This document shows, in pieces, positions 25,482 to 33,320 of a stretch of DNA of 33,320 nt (its first letter is position 1; every line of letters begins with the position of its first letter). The stretch is from an uncultured Phocaeicola sp. (GTDB taxonomy: Bacteria; Bacteroidota; Bacteroidia; Bacteroidales; Bacteroidaceae). The position numbers and the translations under genes were made by a program. The DNA is taken from contig CAPAOL010000039.1 of assembly GCA_948579315.1 (NCBI GenBank), forward strand, positions 1 through 33,320. The letters are read 5' to 3'. A model generated the notes under the pieces. It was not told the origin of the DNA. It searched no databases and saw only the letters and a program-made list of their open reading frames with translations.

Positions 25482-27155
25482 TTACATGTCGATGCAATCA
25501 CATTGTACGCAACCTACATACCCATTGGTAAACATGAAATAAATGTATAAATAATAGCCGTTAGATGAAACCTTTAGAGCTACATCACCTGTTCCATTAC
25601 CATTTTGATTACCTAATGCTTTGGCTCCATAATTACCATTGATTCCTAAACCGGCACTTCCGAAGTTTATCGGTTGATTATCCAATGAACCACCTGCCAA
25701 ATCGAATAAGTAAATACTATCATCCGTTCCCCAGGTGAAGCCATTTACAGAATTTGAAAGTACGTATGCTACATTATTAAATACTTTATAGTCTACTGCA
25801 TTTTGAATCCAGTTTTCACTGATTCCCGGTCCATTACGTTTGATTGTATGAGTCTTTCCATCAAACCAACATAGATTTCGCGGAGTTGCATAGAATGCTG
25901 CAAAGTAATCACTTGTCGGATCGGTCGGATCAGAATAGATGACATCTGCATTCGTACCCCATGAACTTACTCCCTGCGCTGTCACCAATTCAGGAGTTTG
26001 TGATTTTAATGTACCATTGACTACCTGCCAACGAGCAAACTGTCCAGCTGTTCCATAATAAGGAGCTGTGATAATGGCATTTCCATCCAAGCTACCTTGT
26101 ACGGAAAGCTTTCTACCGATAGCCGTAGTTACATTGAACTCGATATATTTTTCCGGGGTTCCGTTTACGCCACACACTCTCCATACAGTAAAGACGTTAC
26201 CGGCATTGGGTACCAAATTGGTGAACAGGATATTATCTCCATCATCAGCAGTTGCATAGAAATTAGTGAGGCTTCCCGCAAAATTACTAATGTTTATAGT
26301 TCCCACATTGGCTCCAGTTTTTCCATCCAGGTAGATAGCGTTGCTGTTGCCGCGGTCATTAAGCACCACATAGTCATTAGTTACGGCAATTCCTGTTACC
26401 ATATTGCTGCTTGTGATACCCGCATCTGTCAGTTTCTTAGCCCAAAGCAGTTTAGCACTGTTGGCACGGATCCCTGCTGCAATCTTTTCCGGGATTTCTT
26501 TCTTGACTGTATACGTAGACTTAGTTGTACCGTTTTGTGCGGTCACGGTAATTTTCTGTTCTTGGTCGTAATTCAATGCGACTGTAGTCGGATCAGGCGA
26601 GATCGTTGCTCCGTGAGAGATCGATACATCTGCTAATACTTCACCTATACTTTCCAGGCTAATCAGAGAAATAGTTTTGGCATTTTCGTTGATAATACCC
26701 GATAATCCCAGACTTGTAAGATTGAACTTCGTGATTGCACACTCATTACTTTTACGGATTTCTGCCACAACTTTATATTCGGTACTTGTGCCGGTCTGGT
26801 CTTTCACTGTTATAAAGTTATCCTTCGTCATATCCATAAATAATAATGTAGGATATACATATACATTATTGTCCAGATCAGCAATCACACGCATCTTTTT
26901 CAGATCAGACTGTTGCAGGACATTGTCCGAAAGTTTGGGATAGTTATATGGAAATACAACGGTAATCACATGATTGATATAATCTATCTCACTGGTGAAA
27001 CTATTGTCATCACTGTCATCATCGGGGAAGGATGCTGTCAAATTATTGATGATGTTCCTTTCAACAGTCGGATTGAATTCTTCAGGGCTATGGCATGCGC
27101 TTATACCCATCAGAAACGCAATGACTGAAATTATTGATAATATTTTATTTTTCAT
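25482..27155 (-). CDS. DUF5018-type surface lipoprotein, probable glycan-binding protein
   Basis: 557-aa lipoprotein (GISAC, Cys21) directly after susD (16-bp gap), the usual place for a surface glycan-binding protein. The N-terminal half (about 25-220) resembles DUF5018 immunoglobulin-like repeats, with acidic DDDSDDNS (45-52) and ITVTAQNGTTKSTYTVKKEI near 201-220. The C-terminal half (about 230-557) is rich in short beta repeats and Trp/Asp turns and could be a beta-propeller; that is inference. The protein ends GCVQCDCIDM, with three closely spaced cysteines. It precedes the palindromic element, so it may be the last gene of a higher-expressed importer segment. Confidence 0.8.
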   Translation of the reverse strand: MKNKILSIISVIAFLMGISACHSPEEFNPTVERNIINNLTASFPDDDSDDNSFTSEIDYINHVITVVFPYNYPKLSDNVLQQSDLKKMRVIADLDNNVYVYPTLLFMDMTKDNFITVKDQTGTSTEYKVVAEIRKSNECAITKFNLTSLGLSGIINENAKTISLISLESIGEVLADVSISHGATISPDPTTVALNYDQEQKITVTAQNGTTKSTYTVKKEIPEKIAAGIRANSAKLLWAKKLTDAGITSSNMVTGIAVTNDYVVLNDRGNSNAIYLDGKTGANVGTINISNFAGSLTNFYATADDGDNILFTNLVPNAGNVFTVWRVCGVNGTPEKYIEFNVTTAIGRKLSVQGSLDGNAIITAPYYGTAGQFARWQVVNGTLKSQTPELVTAQGVSSWGTNADVIYSDPTDPTSDYFAAFYATPRNLCWFDGKTHTIKRNGPGISENWIQNAVDYKVFNNVAYVLSNSVNGFTWGTDDSIYLFDLAGGSLDNQPINFGSAGLGINGNYGAKALGNQNGNGTGDVALKVSSNGYYLYIYFMFTNGYVGCVQCDCIDM

Positions 27156-27171
27156 TGTATTAAGCTTTTAG

Positions 27172-28803
27172 TTATTTCCATTCATCATATTGCTCAATTA
27201 ACGCATTATTCTTTATTTCAGAAGTCGGCACCGGTAAAACGTATAACTTTTGTGGGAACTTACGATCTTGTCCGTCGCAATCAATGTATTCGTACGTACC
27301 GTTCGTAATCTTAAGACCGTGGCAGCGATAGTTGTTATATTCAATGTGTGCCAGTCTCCAACGGCGCATATCCCAGAACAGATGTCCTTCGTATGCAAGC
27401 TCAATCTTACGTTCGTTGCGATAATCATTGAACCATGCTTCACCACTGGAAGACTTGCCCGGCAGATTGACTCCCTTACGTCCGCGGACGCGATTCATTA
27501 AAGACTGTGCTTCAGTGGTTTTGTTAAGTCTGTATGCTGCTTCAGCCTTATTCAACAGAACTTCTGCAAATCGGATTTCTACCCATGCCTGAGAGCTTTT
27601 GGTTCCTTTGACGTCAATCAGTTTCTCATCCAGCAGTTTACGCAGGAAATAACCGGTTGTTGTTTTACCATAGGAGTATGACTGTTCACGATAAGCCATG
27701 AAAGCACCGTTTGTTCCGCCTACGCTACAATCCATTACTCTGCCTTTCCACGTACAGCCACGATAAATAATGGTAGCCGCAAAACGGGGTTCCAACTGAT
27801 CATAAGGCGGTTCTTGGGTGGTAGTGCCGTGCCATTCGGACCAGTCTACTTTATTCCCGTTTTTATCTTCATAAGATTCTACCATTTCCTGTGTCGGAGT
27901 ACCTAGCGCACCAAAGTCGTAGCCGTCACATTGAGGGACGTAATACTGGTCGAAGGTATGATTCGGACCACTGTCTTTATTGTAGTCAAATTCCAGAATA
28001 GCTTCTTTATTGTTGCCTTTCCAAGCATCTGCATAGTTGTCCATCAAATCATACAACTGTAACTTTTCTACTTCATCAGCTGCATCATAAGCATCCTGCC
28101 AACGTTCAGCATATAGCATAGCGCGTGATTTCAATGCGTAAGCCGCACCTTTTGTCACCCGTCCTTTGTTGGCTGCATCCCATTCTTTAGGAAGATTGGT
28201 TGCCGCAAAATCCAGGTCATCTGCAATGAATTGCCATGTTTCCGCTGCCGTGCTGCGTGCTTTGTCGTTAGAGGTAGGGAGATCGTCATACAAAATGACT
28301 CCGCCATGCCGTTTGGCTAACTGAAAGTAAACATAAGCACGGAAGAAGCGTACCTGAGCTTCCCATTTCAGATTCTTGTCATCTGAGAATGTAGAGTATT
28401 TCTTCTGCATAACCAGAAACTGATTCATCTGGCGGATATTGCCATAAGCCAAATCCTTATCCCAAATGTTGTAACGGCATCCGTCCGGACTGATAACATC
28501 CGGATTAGTTACGTAGTTGTTCGGATGTCCGGCTCTGTCTCCTAAAGCTACTGAACCGTATTTGAATGTCTCGGTCAAACTTTCCGTTAAACTTCCCGAG
28601 AACTGAGCTTCACCAAATTGTCCGTATTTGTTTAGATATGTGTAGAATGCATTGACGTATTTATCTACGTATGTTTCATCTTGCCAAACAATTTCATCAC
28701 TAACGGTTGAGGTTTGCTTCACACCGTCCAGCCAGTCATTGCACGAACTTATACTAAAGCCTAGTGCCAGTGCTAATGATACATTTAATAATATTTTTTT
28801 CAT
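27172..28803 (-). CDS. SusD/RagB-family surface glycan-binding lipoprotein (PUL-R)
   Basis: Binding lid for the PUL-R SusC, 543 aa of typical length. Lipobox SISSC (Cys21) followed by NDWLDG. The TPR-like part contains WEAQVRFFRAYVYFQLAKRH (about 127-146), and the C-terminal domain contains WVEIRFAEVLLNKAEAAYRL and NERKIELAYEGHLFWDMRRW, all SusD signatures. It is only distantly similar to the SusD of PUL-L, so the two importers probably recognise different oligosaccharides. It lies 13 bp downstream of susC and 16 bp upstream of the DUF5018 gene. Confidence 0.97.
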   Translation of the reverse strand: MKKILLNVSLALALGFSISSCNDWLDGVKQTSTVSDEIVWQDETYVDKYVNAFYTYLNKYGQFGEAQFSGSLTESLTETFKYGSVALGDRAGHPNNYVTNPDVISPDGCRYNIWDKDLAYGNIRQMNQFLVMQKKYSTFSDDKNLKWEAQVRFFRAYVYFQLAKRHGGVILYDDLPTSNDKARSTAAETWQFIADDLDFAATNLPKEWDAANKGRVTKGAAYALKSRAMLYAERWQDAYDAADEVEKLQLYDLMDNYADAWKGNNKEAILEFDYNKDSGPNHTFDQYYVPQCDGYDFGALGTPTQEMVESYEDKNGNKVDWSEWHGTTTQEPPYDQLEPRFAATIIYRGCTWKGRVMDCSVGGTNGAFMAYREQSYSYGKTTTGYFLRKLLDEKLIDVKGTKSSQAWVEIRFAEVLLNKAEAAYRLNKTTEAQSLMNRVRGRKGVNLPGKSSSGEAWFNDYRNERKIELAYEGHLFWDMRRWRLAHIEYNNYRCHGLKITNGTYEYIDCDGQDRKFPQKLYVLPVPTSEIKNNALIEQYDEWK

Positions 28804-28816
28804 GTGCTTCCGTTTT

Positions 28817-31800
28817 TTAGAATGTTAGTTTTACACCTAGCGTATATGTTCTCTGTTGCGGATAATAACCATTGTTCACTGCCGGTGATTCCGGGTCGAT
28901 GTTGTATTTGGTAAGTCCGCTGAAGGTCAACAGGTTATATCCTTCTACATAAAGTCTTAGTCCTTCGATACCTGCCGGATTCAACCACTTTTTCGGGAAG
29001 TTGTAACCTATCTGTGCAGTCTTCAAGCGCATATAGTCACCATTCCTGTACCAGAAAGTTGAAGAGTATCCATTGTTGTTGCTCGGACCTGTGATTTCCA
29101 GACGTGGAAATTCCGCGTTAGTATGCTCAGGTGTCCATGAGTTCTCTACCAGGAAAGTCGGTGAGTTTCCACCATGATAGAAAGGCTTCGTAAATGAGGT
29201 ATTATCCTGTGTACCTTCAGAACCGACAGATGTATACTGGCCTGTCAGTGCAACTACATTGCCCAATCCCCAAGAGAATAATAAGTCAAAGTCAAATCCT
29301 TTCCAATTACCGAATAAATTCAAAGAACCGGTATGCTTCGGAGTAGCACTTTTGCCTACATAACCTTGGTCTTGTGCCGCTGTAATAATACCATCGCCAT
29401 TTCTGTCTACATACTTAATGTATCCCGGCAATGCCTTATAACCTTTAACTGTTGCTGAATTTGCAATCTCTTCCTCGCTCTGGAACAGACCATTTGCGAT
29501 AAAACCATATTTAGAACCGATTTGCTTTCCTGTCAAACGCTGATATTCAGGAGCATTGTCGGAGTCGCCTACATACTTCAGCCAACGGCCGTATGCATAC
29601 GACCAAATCAGCTTGGCGCCATAATTAAACTTGTTGATATGGTTATAATGAGTCAAAGTAACGTCGAAACCTTTATAATCAGTCTTGTTCACATTGCCGG
29701 AACTGAAATAATATCCACCTCTTGAAGGAGCGTATGCTCCGGTCACAGTGGCAAGTTTATCATATTCATATTTATAGAATACGTCAAATTCGACTCCTAA
29801 CAAACCATTCCACATCGTTGCATCGACACCGACATTATAGTTCAGGCACTGTGCCCACGACAAGTTGGGATTACCTAATACGGAAGCATACATCATGGTC
29901 TGACTGCTGCCGCCAATGACAACTGCATTTTTGATGATTCCCATTGTATTTCTCCATTGGAAGGCACTTACGCCGCTGGTGGCTGTTTTACCAATACCGG
30001 CTCTCAGTTTCAGATTATTGACCCAGGGAGCATTGAACCAACTTTCATTGTTGAGTCTCCAACCTGCAGAAACACCGGGCAATGTTACCCAACGTTTATT
30101 CATACCTCCAAACAGATAACTACCATCGTGACGAAGAGAAGCCTCCAAATAATACTTATCATCATAATTATAGTTCACACGACCTACGAAACCTGCTACT
30201 CTGGTATGTCCGCTATATCCTCCGATAGAGGGGAATCTTTCGGCTCCGTTTCCTGTCTTATTCGTGATCTGATTGAGTTCATCCAATTGGATAAAGTCCA
30301 GCCCATAACCGGTAGCACTTAACGCATTACTCTTGTTTTCACGGGTTTCTGCCAAGAACATAGCTCCTACAGCATGTTTCCCGAACTTGTTGTCATACGT
30401 CACACTTGACTGTGTGGTGAATGTATATCCGCGCGAAGCAGATTCACTCAGGCTGATTGAATTGCCCGATGCATCAGTGCCTTTATAATAAGTTAATGAA
30501 GTGCTTTCAATAGTCGGAAGATTCATGATCATTACTTCATAAGGATTGCTGAAAATCTTGCTGAAGTTATATGTCAGGTCATAAGCCCCTTGAAATTTGA
30601 AACTTAATCCTTTCAGCCAAGGTGCGTCATATTTCAGACTGAAATTGGACTGGATATAGGAATAGTTGGATTTGCTGTATCCGGATTCATTGATAGATGC
30701 CACCGGAGCTATCGGAGAGGAAGCCGTCGGAGTGGATACATTGTATGTTTTTCCTTCATACTCGTACGTGTCAGGTACGTAAGGCAGGGCACGGATGATT
30801 TGTTGCGGAACATTATGCCAGGCATTCGGATCGGCAGAATAGCGCGGCGAATCTCTTTTCTCAATACGGCCGGATACTCCTAAAGTGAAGGTGAGGCTTT
30901 TGGTTAACTTTGCATCGATATTGGAACGAAGATTCAAGCGGTTGTAGCCATAGTTGTCTATGTTACCATTCTCATTCAGATAGCCGATGGATGCAAAGAA
31001 ACGCACTCTGTCGCTACCTCCGGTTGCTGAAATGTTATGGTGTGTACGAGTGCCGGTGCCATATAGCTTATCATACCAGTTTGTGTTTCCCCAACCGTCA
31101 ACTCCGTCTTTCATCTTCTGCACCATTTCTGCTGTAAATACCTGGGAGTCTCCTTGCAGTTCGCGTGCTTTATTATACCAATAAGCATAACTGGGTCCAT
31201 CCAGCCATTCCTGTTGTTCCGCATTCTGGCTGAAACCGACAGAACCTGTATAAGTGATAGACATCTTTTCTGCCTTACCCTGTTTCGTAGTAACGATGAA
31301 AACACCATTGGCGTCCAAACCGTAAACGGCTACCGCCGAAGCGTCTTTCAGGATAGATACCGATTCTATTTCGTTAGGGTCCAGTCCGTTAAAGTCGGCT
31401 GATGTACGGCGGATTCCATCGATTACGTATACAATGCCCGTTTGTCCGCGCATGGTCAATGTTGCGTTGTCAGATCCTGGCTGACCACTGGATTGTACAG
31501 CTGCCACACCGGCAATACGTGAGCCAACTACGTTACTGATACTCATTGTCGGAGCTTTCAGCAATTCTTTGTCCGATACGGTAGAAACTGCTGCGGTGAT
31601 GCTTCCACGTTTTTGAGTACCGTATCCCACAACAACTACTTCATCCAGCGAAGCAACGTCATCTTTCATAGTTACTGAAATGAAACGCTGGTTGTTTACT
31701 TTGATGTCCTGCGTATTCATGCCGACATAAGAGAATATCAATACATCATTATTTCGGGCATTGATACTGAACTTTCCATCCAAGTCTGTGATAGTACCGC

Positions 31801-31963
31801 TGGTTGTACCTTTTACAGTTACAGATACTCCAGGTAATGGTTCGCCACTACCATCATTGACTGATCCTTTTATTACGTTTTGTGCCATACAGCTGAGTGT
31901 GCACATGAACGCAATAAATAATGAGGTGATAAACCTCGGATTCCATTTGATTCTTTTTTTCAT
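28817..31963 (-). CDS. SusC-type TonB-dependent outer-membrane glycan importer (PUL-R)
   Basis: 1048 aa. An N-terminal signal (about 10-28) ends MAQ, then a CarboxypepD-regulatory-like domain follows (about 30-100; GEPLPGVSVTVKGTTSGTIT), a TonB box DEVVVVGYG (107-115), a plug domain (about 120-240; SILKDASAVAVYG, VTTKQG) and a barrel ending YTLGVKLTF. The plug lacks the usual RGA after VYG (it reads YGLDANGV), a small family variation. No STN domain. It is 22 bp downstream of the DUF4434 gene and 13 bp upstream of susD. Its role is import of oligosaccharide fragments released at the cell surface; PUL-R shows no obvious surface endo-enzyme in this window. Confidence 0.97.
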   Translation of the reverse strand: MKKRIKWNPRFITSLFIAFMCTLSCMAQNVIKGSVNDGSGEPLPGVSVTVKGTTSGTITDLDGKFSINARNNDVLIFSYVGMNTQDIKVNNQRFISVTMKDDVASLDEVVVVGYGTQKRGSITAAVSTVSDKELLKAPTMSISNVVGSRIAGVAAVQSSGQPGSDNATLTMRGQTGIVYVIDGIRRTSADFNGLDPNEIESVSILKDASAVAVYGLDANGVFIVTTKQGKAEKMSITYTGSVGFSQNAEQQEWLDGPSYAYWYNKARELQGDSQVFTAEMVQKMKDGVDGWGNTNWYDKLYGTGTRTHHNISATGGSDRVRFFASIGYLNENGNIDNYGYNRLNLRSNIDAKLTKSLTFTLGVSGRIEKRDSPRYSADPNAWHNVPQQIIRALPYVPDTYEYEGKTYNVSTPTASSPIAPVASINESGYSKSNYSYIQSNFSLKYDAPWLKGLSFKFQGAYDLTYNFSKIFSNPYEVMIMNLPTIESTSLTYYKGTDASGNSISLSESASRGYTFTTQSSVTYDNKFGKHAVGAMFLAETRENKSNALSATGYGLDFIQLDELNQITNKTGNGAERFPSIGGYSGHTRVAGFVGRVNYNYDDKYYLEASLRHDGSYLFGGMNKRWVTLPGVSAGWRLNNESWFNAPWVNNLKLRAGIGKTATSGVSAFQWRNTMGIIKNAVVIGGSSQTMMYASVLGNPNLSWAQCLNYNVGVDATMWNGLLGVEFDVFYKYEYDKLATVTGAYAPSRGGYYFSSGNVNKTDYKGFDVTLTHYNHINKFNYGAKLIWSYAYGRWLKYVGDSDNAPEYQRLTGKQIGSKYGFIANGLFQSEEEIANSATVKGYKALPGYIKYVDRNGDGIITAAQDQGYVGKSATPKHTGSLNLFGNWKGFDFDLLFSWGLGNVVALTGQYTSVGSEGTQDNTSFTKPFYHGGNSPTFLVENSWTPEHTNAEFPRLEITGPSNNNGYSSTFWYRNGDYMRLKTAQIGYNFPKKWLNPAGIEGLRLYVEGYNLLTFSGLTKYNIDPESPAVNNGYYPQQRTYTLGVKLTF

Positions 31964-31985
31964 TGCATTACAATATTAGATAGGT

Positions 31986-33059
31986 TTATAGAATAAAGTG
32001 TTCACAATATCGTTCGTATAAGTGTCCGGCTTGCAGATAAGCCGAATTAGGGCTCATGAAATGAGAAAACTCAAACGTGATTGCATTTTCCATTCCCGCT
32101 CTTCGCGCAGCGTCCAGTTTCAACAATAGCTTTTCCCATTTAATGGGCAGGAAACGAATGGGCATGTCCCGGTCAAAAGATTCGATATTGGTCCAGCATT
32201 TCATATTATATTTATCAGCCAGTTTTTTGTTAATAACCAGATAATCATATAATTCATGATAGTCTACCTGACCATCCTGAAATGCCATGATATCGACTGC
32301 TCCCTTTACATTATCCAATATTTCGTCCCATTCTTCTTCGTGTTCTTTCACTGACAAAGCTTTGTCGCCCGCCATAACCTGGTCTGTCTTCACTCCATGT
32401 ATGTATGGAGAAACTAAAGTTGTCAGATTGCCGGAGACACTCTTGGCGTGTTTCCCGACTTCCGCATAAATCTTAGACATGTTTTTCGTCCGGCGGCTGA
32501 TTTCCTGAGATAAATACCATCCCTGGAAAGATTTATGATGACCATATTTCTTCCATACTTCATCAATCAGAGCCATGTTCAAGTCTATTTCTTTCTGAAA
32601 TAATCCTTCCTGCCAGTACTTCCCGGAATCGTACATACCAAAATAGAAAGCCATGTCGTATTTATCGGCCAGTGTCAGAAACATCTCGACCAGGTCTACG
32701 GGAGGATAATACACATCTTCTTTTCCCAGCAGGCATTGAAAAGGAGAAGCAATCCATTTACCAAGACCGGCACGAATCAACACTACGGTATTGATTCCCA
32801 TCTTTTTCATGGCTTTAAAATCCTTATCCCATTCTTTTGTACCCCAATTCTGATGCGGAATATCCCAACTGATTTCGTCTAGAAAAGTTGCTTTTATAGG
32901 CATCCCTTTCAAGGCATTGGGAGTGGCAAATGTCTCAAATATTTCTTCTTCGCCGGATGCTGTCCTTTGGGTGGGAGTGCATGCCGTCAGAAGTTTGCTG
33001 CCTGCTAGCAATGAACATGTGGCAAATGCGGTTTTTAGAAAATTACGTCGTCCTTTCAT
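31986..33059 (-). CDS. DUF4434 glycoside-hydrolase-like lipoprotein with Tat-type signal
   Basis: 357 aa. The N-terminus reads RRNFLKTAF (4-12), a twin-arginine motif, followed by a hydrophobic stretch and lipobox LTAC (Cys27): a probable Tat-exported lipoprotein. The rest matches the DUF4434 TIM-barrel family: IKATFLDEISWDIPHQNWG (55-73), MGINTVVLIRAG (87-98), WYLSQEI (181-187, Glu186), TNIESFDRD (290-298, Glu293) and NAITFEFSHFMSP (325-337, Glu330). Conserved glutamates at strand ends suggest a retaining glycosidase, but no activity can be assigned. It lies 22 bp downstream of the epimerase and 22 bp upstream of susC, so the three are very likely co-transcribed. Confidence 0.85.
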   Translation of the reverse strand: MKGRRNFLKTAFATCSLLAGSKLLTACTPTQRTASGEEEIFETFATPNALKGMPIKATFLDEISWDIPHQNWGTKEWDKDFKAMKKMGINTVVLIRAGLGKWIASPFQCLLGKEDVYYPPVDLVEMFLTLADKYDMAFYFGMYDSGKYWQEGLFQKEIDLNMALIDEVWKKYGHHKSFQGWYLSQEISRRTKNMSKIYAEVGKHAKSVSGNLTTLVSPYIHGVKTDQVMAGDKALSVKEHEEEWDEILDNVKGAVDIMAFQDGQVDYHELYDYLVINKKLADKYNMKCWTNIESFDRDMPIRFLPIKWEKLLLKLDAARRAGMENAITFEFSHFMSPNSAYLQAGHLYERYCEHFIL

Positions 33060-33081
33060 ATCGTTTTATTTAAATAAGGAG

Positions 33082-33320
33082 TTATAAATTTTCCAAAACT
33101 TTCCAACACTGATACAATCCTCTTGGCACATGGAAACACCCTTTCCATTTCCCTCCTTTGAGTGGCAGCAAAACTTCACCTCTTCGGTTCAAGTATCCAT
33201 ACCATTCAGGGTGTTCTTTATCCTTGAAATGCTCCCACGTATAATCATGTACCTTTTCAAACCACTCCAGGCATTGTTTGTCTCCGGTTAGTTGATAGCT
33301 CTTCAGGAGAGAGATGAGTG
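33082..33320 (-). CDS. N-acylglucosamine 2-epimerase, C-terminal end, second copy (5' part outside window)
   Basis: Partial gene on the - strand: 78 residues to the TAA at 33082-33084. It has the same GlcNAc/ManNAc epimerase C-terminus as the copy at 1-266, including HPEWYGYLNRRGEV and KGCFHVPRG with the active-site histidine. The first 76 visible residues are identical between copies. After the shared KVLE this copy ends with Asn-Leu, while the left copy continues for 11 residues (ELRETNEIIHP). It lies 22 bp upstream of the DUF4434 gene and is the first visible gene of PUL-R. The exact sugar substrate is not certain. Confidence 0.88.
   Translation of the reverse strand, partial: LISLLKSYQLTGDKQCLEWFEKVHDYTWEHFKDKEHPEWYGYLNRRGEVLLPLKGGKWKGCFHVPRGLYQCWKVLENL
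33091..33320 (-). repeat. Right arm of long inverted repeat (epimerase 3' end)
   Basis: Reverse complement of 1-230, 220/230 identical without gaps; differences are silent third-position changes. Both arms begin at the same codon position at the window edges, so the repeat continues outside on both sides. Confidence 0.97.

Noticed and set aside
26097..26636. 179-codon + strand frame under the DUF5018 gene
   Set aside because: Antisense shadow of a supported lipoprotein gene, rich in Cys and Ser, with no domain signature.
1..33320. Site-specific (phase-variable) invertase switch
   Set aside because: No invertase gene or short recombinase-type inverted sites at promoters were seen; the edge repeats are coding duplicates, so homologous recombination is the only supported route.

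Overview
The window reads as chromosomal DNA of a gut Bacteroides (B. thetaiotaomicron / B. ovatus type). The evidence is AT-rich DNA, two SusC/SusD pairs, many lipoproteins with Bacteroidota-style lipoboxes, and domain families common in that genus (DUF1735, DUF4434, DUF4855, DUF5009, DUF5018, DUF2233). No rRNA, tRNA, CRISPR array, transposase, phage gene or transcription regulator was seen. The species is an inference.

Layout: two polysaccharide-utilisation loci (PULs) face each other. PUL-L, on the + strand (1 to about 13.6 kb), holds the 3' end of an N-acylglucosamine 2-epimerase, a GH89 alpha-N-acetylglucosaminidase, SusC, SusD, a DUF1735/F5-8C surface glycan-binding protein, a DUF4855-GDPD fusion, the stump of a GH3 gene, an unknown lipoprotein and a CE2-type esterase. 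PUL-R, on the - strand (33.3 kb down to 14.8 kb), holds the 3' end of a second epimerase, a DUF4434 lipoprotein, SusC, SusD, a DUF5018 lipoprotein, a 221-bp palindromic element, three GHL10-family barrels in tandem (the third fused to a metallophosphoesterase), a sialate O-acetylesterase, a DUF5009/HGSNAT-like acyltransferase, a DUF2233/NAGPA phosphodiester glycosidase and a GxDLY/SGNH hydrolase. They meet in a 1.2-kb non-coding zone (13,604-14,812) with hairpin terminators, short repeats and gene debris.

The most striking structure is at the edges. The first 230 bases and the last 239 hold the 3' ends of two epimerase genes in inverted orientation. They match at 220 of 230 positions, and all ten differences are synonymous. 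The two PULs therefore lie between long, in-frame inverted repeats. Recombination between these could flip the 33-kb block and exchange which PUL sits behind which upstream region, without breaking a gene.

How the genes may work together (inference): each half has an epimerase, a SusC/D importer, a binding lipoprotein, GH-like TIM barrels, an SGNH esterase, and one protein that fuses a TIM-barrel-like domain to a phosphoesterase domain. GH89 (NAGLU-like), DUF5009 (HGSNAT-like), DUF2233 (NAGPA-like) and the epimerase (RENBP-like) match four animal enzymes of glucosamine metabolism. Together they suggest breakdown of an O-acylated glycan rich in alpha-linked N-acetylhexosamine and carrying phosphodiester links. 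The actual substrate cannot be read from sequence.
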